From Flavobacteriaceae bacterium (GTDB lineage Bacteria > Bacteroidota > Bacteroidia > Flavobacteriales > Flavobacteriaceae), in contig PAYI01000032.1 in the NCBI GenBank assembly GCA_002714815.1, forward strand, positions 4,915 through 10,356: a DNA stretch of 5,442 nt, in the 5' to 3' direction. Shown one piece after another: positions 1-5,442 of this stretch (position 1 is its first letter; each line of letters opens with the position of its first letter). Under the pieces are notes generated by a model that did not search any database, was not told where the DNA came from, and saw only the letters and a list, made by a program, of their open reading frames with translations. The position numbers were made by a program, and so were the translations under genes.

Positions 1-579
1 ATCGTCATACCACATATGTGGATCCCATCCAGGCTTTGCAATAGGATTATTTTCAGATTTAGACCATATATTTAGATTTTCATCATTACTGAAGGCAACA
101 CTATTACCATCTGACCCTAAACCGTGATAGGATATAACTATATTACCATCTTTAGCTTTAAATGCATTTCCACTAAAAACACCTATTTCATCATGCTCAA
201 AATTTGGTAGCAAGCTATTTGAATGCCATCTCCAATGAAAAAGATCTTTACTTGAAATATGCTGCCATCTATGCTCTTTAAATATTTTTTTTCCATTATG
301 AGTATATGGATTTTCCAAATTTGATTGATATATGTACCACATATGGTAAATACCATTATGAAAAATTGCTCCATTGGGATCAAAAGGATATCCCCTCCCT
401 TCTGATATGTTTATATGCCATAAAGAACGGTATGGATCTTTAAGTTGTTCCAAATGTACTTTCCTAGAAGAAATTATATCTGAATCGCTAACAATCTTAG
501 TGTTATCCTTTGTATTATCTAAACAACTTAATAGAAAGAAGAAAATTAAACTAACGCTAAAATAAATTTTCATATTCAT
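1..579 (-). CDS. GH32-like glycoside hydrolase lipoprotein, 3'-truncated by the window edge
   Basis: The frame is open from an ATG at 579 to the left edge, giving 193 visible residues; the C-terminal half is missing. Residues 1-19 form a lipoprotein signal: a hydrophobic stretch ending in the lipobox LLSC, with lipidated Cys19. The first blades of a five-bladed GH32 propeller follow. The nucleophile motif appears as YPFDPNG (Asp67) where classical members have WMNDPNG; next come YHMWYIYQ (78-85), HISSKDLFHW (107-116), GVFSGNAF (133-140, like the family's FSGSA) and GWDPHMW (184-190), which matches the RDP transition-state-stabilising motif with Asp186 kept but Arg replaced by Trp. The acid/base Glu (ECPD region) would lie outside the window. 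GH32 enzymes hydrolyse beta-fructofuranosides such as levan, inulin or sucrose; fructan as the substrate here is inference. The gene follows susD by 49 nt, probably as the third gene of the same operon behind a terminator-like hairpin. A second ATG at 573 (MKIYF...) is an equally plausible start. A divergent clan GH-J enzyme with another substrate remains possible. Confidence 0.85.
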   Translation of the reverse strand, partial: MNMKIYFSVSLIFFFLLSCLDNTKDNTKIVSDSDIISSRKVHLEQLKDPYRSLWHINISEGRGYPFDPNGAIFHNGIYHMWYIYQSNLENPYTHNGKKIFKEHRWQHISSKDLFHWRWHSNSLLPNFEHDEIGVFSGNAFKAKDGNIVISYHGLGSDGNSVAFSNDENLNIWSKSENNPIAKPGWDPHMWYDD

Positions 580-605
580 AAAAAAACGGGTTTTTCAACC
601 CGTTT
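580..605 (-). terminator. Intrinsic terminator or attenuator between susD and the GH32-like gene
   Basis: Read on the minus strand, AAACGGGTT, a GAAA loop and AACCCGTTT form a perfect 9-bp stem (arms 597-605 and 584-592, loop 593-596). The last three T of the 3' arm continue into four more, giving seven T in a row (586-580). The next base is the A of the enzyme's ATG at 579. The stem contains four consecutive G:C pairs (CGGG/CCCG) and the T-run is only on this side, so it acts on minus-strand transcription. It begins 23 nt after the susD stop codon. It probably ends many susC-susD transcripts and lets a fraction read through into the enzyme gene. Confidence 0.85.
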
Positions 606-628
606 AGAATTTAAAATAAAACCAAATA

Positions 629-2371
629 TTAATATCCTGGATTTTGTTTATATAAAGATCCTCCAGTGAAATCAATTTCTTTCTGAGGTATAGGATAATA
701 CTCATCCCTACCAGGTGTGAAAACTGCTGCTCCTAAAAAAGGCCTCCTAACTTTTTCAACCTCCAAATATTTATTTAAAGTTTCTGCTGCTTCACCCCAT
801 CTTACAAGATCATACCATCTATGACCTTCCATTGCAAATTCTAATCTTCTTTCAAACTTTAATGCTTTCCATGCATAATCTTTTGTAGGAAATGATGGGT
901 AAGTTCCAATATTCCATATATCAGATGCTCCAGCTTCAGCAGGCCATGATGTGCTGTTTTTTGCCCTTGTCCTCACTTGATTAATTATAGGCAAAGCTTC
1001 ATCTTTTCTGTCAAGCTGAATTAAAGCTTCAGCTTTCATAAGAAGAACATCAGCATATCTAATAAATTCAATATTTCTTGAAGTACCCATAAATGGTCCA
1101 TTTTTGTAGTAACATGAACAATCAGGAGCTTGTTGTTCTTTCATGTTATACATATAACCATAAACTCCAGGAACTCTGGCCCAAGAGATATTAGCAATCA
1201 TATCGCCTGAATTATTTACAGTATTTCTATATTTAAATGGCCTTCCGGGTATTGCCATGGTATGATCAATTCTTGGATCAACAGTAAGTCCTGGAGCAGG
1301 TGGTGTCGTTCCATCTCCAGCATCTTCAGTGAAAATACTTACATCATTAAAAGTATCTAAATATGGTAAACCATCTTCATCTGTTCTAAATGCATTTGCC
1401 ATATTTTGACTTGCCAAATGAAATCCACAGCAACCATAAAGTGGGTTTCCATGTGGAGAATTTAATCCAGTGGCATAGCTTAATCTGCCAACATTAGTCC
1501 CATCATTAATTGAAAATTGTGCAGCCCATATTGATTCTGGACCATTTTCATAACCATTCATGAAATTTTTCCCAAAATCTGTTTCTAAATCTCCTACAAC
1601 TTCATCAGCATATCGTATTACGTCCTGTAATTTGTCTTGAGAAATAGAAGTTACCTGATGATTATCATTTTGAACATATGCTTGGAATAACTTTAATTTT
1701 GCTAAATAAGCGGCTGCAGAACTTTTATTAGCTCTACCGACCTCACTCTGTGTTACTGGTAAGTTATTGTATGCAAACAAAAAGTCTGCTGCAATTTTAT
1801 CCCAAAGCTCATCGTTTGGAACATCATTTGTGACCTGTAATTTAGCCTCGGCATCTAGATCCTCTGTTATATAAGGAATTTTTTTAAATAATACTTTTAA
1901 CATAAAATGACAATGAGCACGTAAAAATCTCAACTCACCTTGTCTTATGTTTTTTCCTGCATAATCAGGAATATCATTTATAACATTTAATGCTACATTT
2001 ATTCTTGAAATAGCATTATAATAATTTTTCCATGTTCTTGGCATAAAAAAGTCAGCTCCATATTCTGGTGTGGTCAAATAGTAAACTTCAAATTCATGAC
2101 CAAACCTTACATCGCCTACACCTCCGCCACCTTTATATGCATCATCTGAGCGAACACTTCCGTACATCCATTGACTTGTAACTGTTCCACGCATATCATC
2201 ATTCATTACTCCTGCATAAGCTGCAATTACAAGTGACTCAGCATTTTCAGCTGTTGCAACATTAGACTCTGATAACACTCCGGTTGGAACATAGTCAAGA
2301 AAATCTTCAGAGCAAGAATTTATAAAAAACAGAGTTGTAATTGAAATTAAAAATATTATTATGTTTTTCAT
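629..2371 (-). CDS. SusD/RagB-family surface glycan-binding lipoprotein
   Basis: This complete 580-aa protein has the usual length for SusD homologues. Residues 1-20 are a lipoprotein signal peptide (lipobox INSC, lipidated Cys20). The following SEDFLD places acidic residues just after the Cys, as in Bacteroidota lipoproteins exported to the cell surface. The N-terminal SusD-like domain (about 21-230) includes SDDAYKGGGG (75-84) and the helical TPR-like segment around RQGELRFLRAHCHF (143-156). The C-terminal SusD/RagB domain (about 275-580) contains DPRIDHTMAIPGRPFKY (365-381), IRYADVLLMKAEAL (437-450), FERRLEFAMEGHRWYDLVRWG (506-526), YYPIPQKEI (558-566) and the terminal NPGY. Proteins of this family lie as a lid over their SusC partner and bind oligosaccharides outside the cell; they are not enzymes. 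The start is the ATG 23 nt after the susC stop, and only this start gives the lipoprotein signal. The mature chain has five cysteines besides the lipidated one, including a CC pair (314-315) and a CSC motif (418-420). The ligand cannot be read from the sequence; the downstream GH32-like gene hints at a fructan. Confidence 0.97.
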   Translation of the reverse strand: MKNIIIFLISITTLFFINSCSEDFLDYVPTGVLSESNVATAENAESLVIAAYAGVMNDDMRGTVTSQWMYGSVRSDDAYKGGGGVGDVRFGHEFEVYYLTTPEYGADFFMPRTWKNYYNAISRINVALNVINDIPDYAGKNIRQGELRFLRAHCHFMLKVLFKKIPYITEDLDAEAKLQVTNDVPNDELWDKIAADFLFAYNNLPVTQSEVGRANKSSAAAYLAKLKLFQAYVQNDNHQVTSISQDKLQDVIRYADEVVGDLETDFGKNFMNGYENGPESIWAAQFSINDGTNVGRLSYATGLNSPHGNPLYGCCGFHLASQNMANAFRTDEDGLPYLDTFNDVSIFTEDAGDGTTPPAPGLTVDPRIDHTMAIPGRPFKYRNTVNNSGDMIANISWARVPGVYGYMYNMKEQQAPDCSCYYKNGPFMGTSRNIEFIRYADVLLMKAEALIQLDRKDEALPIINQVRTRAKNSTSWPAEAGASDIWNIGTYPSFPTKDYAWKALKFERRLEFAMEGHRWYDLVRWGEAAETLNKYLEVEKVRRPFLGAAVFTPGRDEYYPIPQKEIDFTGGSLYKQNPGY

Positions 2372-2394
2372 TTTTGAAATTTTTTGTTAATTGA
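2372..2394 (-). other. susC-susD junction and susD translation start region
   Basis: Only 23 nt separate the susC TAA from the susD ATG. The stretch is A/T-rich (on the minus strand it ends AAAAAATTTCAAAA before ATG) and shows no purine-rich Shine-Dalgarno sequence, no hairpin and no room for a separate promoter. Bacteroidota commonly start translation from A-rich leaders without a Shine-Dalgarno, so the two genes are almost certainly co-transcribed. Confidence 0.6.
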
Positions 2395-5300
2395 TTATAA
2401 TGATACATTTATTCCAAAAGTTAAGGTTCTTGGAATAGGAACCTGATTACTTCCAAGTCTCTCAGGATCTGATCCTGTATATCCTTGAGCTGTAAACCAA
2501 GCAAGGTTTTCACCCTGTAAAAACAATCTCAAACTATCTATCTTAAGAGAATCAATTCCACCTCTTAGCGTATAACCAAGCTGAGCATTTCTGAATTTGA
2601 AAAAGCTGGAATTTTCATAAACATAACTAGAGGTCCGAGTCTCGCTATTTACAAGAGACAGTGCGGGAATAGTTGCACTAGTATTTTGTGGAGTCCAAGC
2701 ATCTAATAGCATTCTAGCAGAATTAGAACTTGTTGAAATCCATATAGAGTTTGGAGTGTTAGTTATTCTACCACTTATTCCTGATCCAAAAATTGATAAA
2801 TCAAAAGCCTTGTAATTTAAATCTATTCTTACTCCATACTCAAGTGAAGCCAAGGTATTTCCTATAAAATCCCTATCCTGTACATCAACAACTCCATCAT
2901 TATTTAAGTCTGAAAATCTAATTCCTCCAGGTCTTGCTCTTAATTGAGTTGCATGAGAATCAACTTCTGATTGACTTTGAAACAATCCATCTGCTTCGTA
3001 GCCAAAAATAGCGGTTTGTGATTGTCCTAAGATAGAATTATCAACTGTACCTGGATATGCCGAAATTACTTCAGTAGGCAGAAATGTTATTTCATCTTGA
3101 AAAGCTCCAAATGTTGTTATTATACTATATCCAAACCCATCGTAATTTGGTTTTGAATATCCTAATTGAAGTTCCCAGCCATATGTTTTTGTAGTAGCTC
3201 CATTTACGGTTTTGTCTTGACCTTCTCCTAAAACTGATGGATAAGGGGGGGTTGTAAGAATGTCTTTCGTCTCCCTAGAATAGTAGTCAAATGAACCAGA
3301 TAATGCATTACTCATTAATGTAAAATCTAAACCTATATTAATCTCACTAGTTTCTTCCCATTTTAAGTCAGGGTTTGCAGCTTGAGTAGAAACAAAGCCT
3401 GAGGGCAACGTTCCTGAATCATTACCAGCAATATCATAAGCAGTTCCTATATTATAAAACTGTTGCCAAAACCCTGGCTGTAACTCATTTAAATTTGTAC
3501 CGTATCTAGTTTCATAAAGTCCAAATCTAGCTACATCACCAATTTCCTGATTTCCAACAATTCCATAGCCAGCTCTAATTTTAAGATCATTTATAAAACC
3601 CTGGTTATTTATAAATTCTTCCTCGGATATTCTCCATCCTACAGTACCTGCAGGAAAAATACCATATCTATTATTGATACCAAACCTTGAAGAACCATCT
3701 CTTCGAACAGTAAAAGTTGCTAAATATTTATTTGAAAATGAATAATTTACCTTACCAAATTGAGAATAGAGTGAACTTCCAAGTGAAATTCCGTTAGCTG
3801 TTTTTTGACCTGTTGCTGCGCTCAAAACAAAATAATCTGGATTTTCTACTGCAAAATCAAAAACTAGTGCATTTTTTCTGTCGTAATTATTTTTAATTGC
3901 TTCAACACCAATAAGAACTCCTATATTATGATTATCAAATTGAGTGTTATAATTAATTGTATTACTCCATGTTGTATTAGTGGTTGCGGCATGATTATTA
4001 ATCAAACTATTTTGTCCTCTATTAACAAATCCATTATCTACTTTTCTTTCAATATTTACAAATTCATTAGTAGCATAATCAATTCCTACATTAGACCTAA
4101 AAACAAGATTTTCTAAGAGTTTTGCTTCAAGAAAAACATTACCAAAAAATTGATGTTTTGCTGTATTATCCCATTCATTTAAAAATTGCATTAAAACAGG
4201 GTTATTTCTATCTGAATAACCTGCTCCGATTGGGCCACCATATTTAACCCCACTTACATCATAAAGAGGGATGGTAGGGGCTAGGCCAAGGGCAAGTCCA
4301 GTAGTTGTTGCACCTCCAACATCTCTAGCTCCAAGAGTTTCGTTTGAATTAGTGTAAAGTGTATTCATTCCTATTTTTACTTTATCATCAATTAAATTGA
4401 AACTACCATTTAGCTTTGCATTTATTCTTTCATAATTTGTGAATTTTACCATCCCCGTATTTTTGAAATGGCCAAGACTCATAAAAATTGTTGAATTTTT
4501 TGTGTCTGATTGAACTGATATTTCGTTGTTATAAATGTAACCTGTTTCATAAAGCTCCTCTTGCCAGTCTGTGTCACCACTTGGCATATTTGGATCACCT
4601 CCTACAAATGGTTGAGGTGTTACGCTACTTAGTACAGGATTTGCAAAATCATTATTCCAATTAAAATTATAAATTTCACCATATGCATCAGATGGATCGT
4701 TACCATCATTTACAGATGCTTGCCATAATAATTCTCCTCTTTCCACTGCATTAGCCATTTCATAACGCGAACTTCTTTCAGAATTTGAAGATATACTAGA
4801 GTTAAAATTTACTACTATTTTTTCTTCACCCTTAATTTCATTTTTTGTAGTTACAATAATAACTCCATTAGCAGCTCTAGATCCATATATTGAAGCAGCA
4901 GATGCATCTTTTAGGATTTGGACTGATTCTATAGATTGAGGGTTTAAACTTGCAAAAACAGACTGCCTTTTAGTTGGTACTCCATCTATTACATAGAGAG
5001 GACTATTATCTCCCAAGGTAGTCAATCCTCTAACTAGAACAGTATTTGAAGGATTTTTCCTGTCAGCAAGATCATTTCCAGTTGATCCCATCATATCTCC
5101 ACCCCTTTGAAAATAAAGACCAGGAACTCTCCCTTGAAGAGCTTGCATTGGGTTACCAGCAGTTCTCGCTTGCCCTTCAATAGCATCAAGTTCAACAACA
5201 CTTACAGCACCTGTCAAATCAACTCTTCTTTCAGTTGAATATCCAGTAACAACGACCTCACTTAAAGCCTCTGCAGATTCTGTCAAACTTAAATTAAAAG

Positions 5301-5442
5301 TTGATTGACCATTAACATCAACAATTAAAGAATTAAAACCAATGTATGTAACTGTCAATGTTGCATCCTCAGGTACATCATTGAGAGTAAAATTTCCATC
5401 AAAGTCTGAAGTTGTTCCATTATCTGTTCCTGAAACAATAAT
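2395..5442 (-). CDS. SusC/RagA-family TonB-dependent outer-membrane transporter, 5'-truncated by the window edge
   Basis: The frame is open to the right edge, giving 1015 visible residues. The signal peptide and the first part of the N-terminal domain, roughly 35-45 residues by comparison with family members, lie outside. A carboxypeptidase-regulatory-like beta-sandwich comes first (residues 1 to about 55; GTDNGTTSDFDGNF at 5-18). The TonB-box/plug-entry segment is ALSEVVVTGY (59-68). The plug runs to about 200 and carries the SusC/RagA signatures LYVIDGVP (149-156) and ILKDASAASIYGSRA (176-190). The 22-strand-type beta-barrel fills the rest, with PGGIRFSDLNNDG near 838-850 and the terminal strand RTLTFGINVSL. 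The protein imports SusD-captured oligosaccharides into the periplasm using TonB/ExbBD energy. An in-frame TTG at 5358 is not the real start, because the regulatory-like domain continues upstream of it in the same frame. No cysteine is present in the visible chain. The final residue is Leu where Phe is usual. The substrate is not deducible from this protein alone. Confidence 0.97.
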   Translation of the reverse strand: MIVSGTDNGTTSDFDGNFTLNDVPEDATLTVTYIGFNSLIVDVNGQSTFNLSLTESAEALSEVVVTGYSTERRVDLTGAVSVVELDAIEGQARTAGNPMQALQGRVPGLYFQRGGDMMGSTGNDLADRKNPSNTVLVRGLTTLGDNSPLYVIDGVPTKRQSVFASLNPQSIESVQILKDASAASIYGSRAANGVIIVTTKNEIKGEEKIVVNFNSSISSNSERSSRYEMANAVERGELLWQASVNDGNDPSDAYGEIYNFNWNNDFANPVLSSVTPQPFVGGDPNMPSGDTDWQEELYETGYIYNNEISVQSDTKNSTIFMSLGHFKNTGMVKFTNYERINAKLNGSFNLIDDKVKIGMNTLYTNSNETLGARDVGGATTTGLALGLAPTIPLYDVSGVKYGGPIGAGYSDRNNPVLMQFLNEWDNTAKHQFFGNVFLEAKLLENLVFRSNVGIDYATNEFVNIERKVDNGFVNRGQNSLINNHAATTNTTWSNTINYNTQFDNHNIGVLIGVEAIKNNYDRKNALVFDFAVENPDYFVLSAATGQKTANGISLGSSLYSQFGKVNYSFSNKYLATFTVRRDGSSRFGINNRYGIFPAGTVGWRISEEEFINNQGFINDLKIRAGYGIVGNQEIGDVARFGLYETRYGTNLNELQPGFWQQFYNIGTAYDIAGNDSGTLPSGFVSTQAANPDLKWEETSEINIGLDFTLMSNALSGSFDYYSRETKDILTTPPYPSVLGEGQDKTVNGATTKTYGWELQLGYSKPNYDGFGYSIITTFGAFQDEITFLPTEVISAYPGTVDNSILGQSQTAIFGYEADGLFQSQSEVDSHATQLRARPGGIRFSDLNNDGVVDVQDRDFIGNTLASLEYGVRIDLNYKAFDLSIFGSGISGRITNTPNSIWISTSSNSARMLLDAWTPQNTSATIPALSLVNSETRTSSYVYENSSFFKFRNAQLGYTLRGGIDSLKIDSLRLFLQGENLAWFTAQGYTGSDPERLGSNQVPIPRTLTFGINVSL
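2875..2910 (-). other. Dockerin/EF-hand-like calcium-loop motif encoded in susC
   Basis: Visible SusC residues 845-856 read DLNNDGVVDVQD, an Asp/Asn-rich loop of the D-x-N-x-D-G-x-x-D type. It resembles EF-hand and dockerin calcium loops. Similar DLNGDGVID-like segments are common at this position in SusC proteins, so it is a family feature; actual metal binding is inference. Confidence 0.5.
3245..3251 (-). repeat. C7 homopolymer inside susC
   Basis: Seven consecutive C on the coding strand encode part of TTPPYP (ACA ACC CCC CCT TAT CCA). It stands out as a G/C homopolymer in an otherwise AT-rich window. The reading frame is intact across it. Confidence 0.7.

Noticed and set aside
183..383. 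66-aa minus-strand open frame
   Set aside because: It lies in another frame inside the GH32-like gene, whose own frame has clear family motifs; the peptide resembles no family I know.
374..565. 63-aa plus-strand open frame
   Set aside because: It is antisense to the N-terminal part of the GH32-like gene, with no recognisable domain or start signal.
606..628. Possible separate promoter for the GH32-like gene
   Set aside because: The minus-strand sequence contains TATTTGG, but no TAnnTTTG -7 element at proper spacing from a TTTG -33 element, and the terminator would lie between any such promoter and the gene.
3928..4116. 62-aa plus-strand open frame
   Set aside because: It is antisense to the SusC barrel region; its Ile/Asn/Ser-rich composition is typical of AT-rich shadow frames.
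5356..5358. TTG as the start codon of SusC
   Set aside because: The same frame continues upstream to the window edge and encodes the expected regulatory-like domain (GTDNGTTSDFDGNF), and a start here would leave no signal peptide.

Overview
The window is AT-rich throughout. Its gene content is a SusC/SusD outer-membrane pair with SusC/RagA and SusD/RagB signatures, lipoprotein signals ending in Cys, and no recognisable Shine-Dalgarno sequences. This points firmly to a member of the Bacteroidota. The low GC and the style of the SusC and SusD sequences suggest a flavobacterium-like, possibly marine, lineage; that finer placement is inference.

All genes lie on the minus strand, so transcription runs from right to left. 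First comes a SusC-type TonB-dependent transporter (2395-5442), whose signal peptide and first residues lie beyond the right edge. After a 23-nt gap comes a complete SusD-type surface glycan-binding lipoprotein (629-2371, 580 aa). After a 49-nt gap comes the N-terminal part of a lipoprotein with a glycoside hydrolase family 32 (clan GH-J) beta-propeller (1-579, cut by the left edge). The gap before this enzyme holds a strong intrinsic-terminator-like hairpin whose T-run touches the enzyme's start codon. No stretch longer than 50 bases lacks a gene, and I see no RNA genes, mobile elements or CRISPR arrays.

Together the genes look like the core of a polysaccharide utilisation locus (PUL). SusD captures an oligosaccharide at the surface, SusC imports it using TonB energy, and the GH32-like enzyme cleaves it. 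The GH32 assignment suggests a fructan or other beta-fructofuranoside, but the enzyme belongs to a divergent subgroup and its C-terminal half is not visible, so the substrate is a hypothesis. The promoter, any regulator and further enzymes would lie outside the window.

I found no wholly new system. The points most worth a second look are the terminator/attenuator fused to the enzyme start, the altered GH32 signature motifs, and the paired cysteines in SusD.
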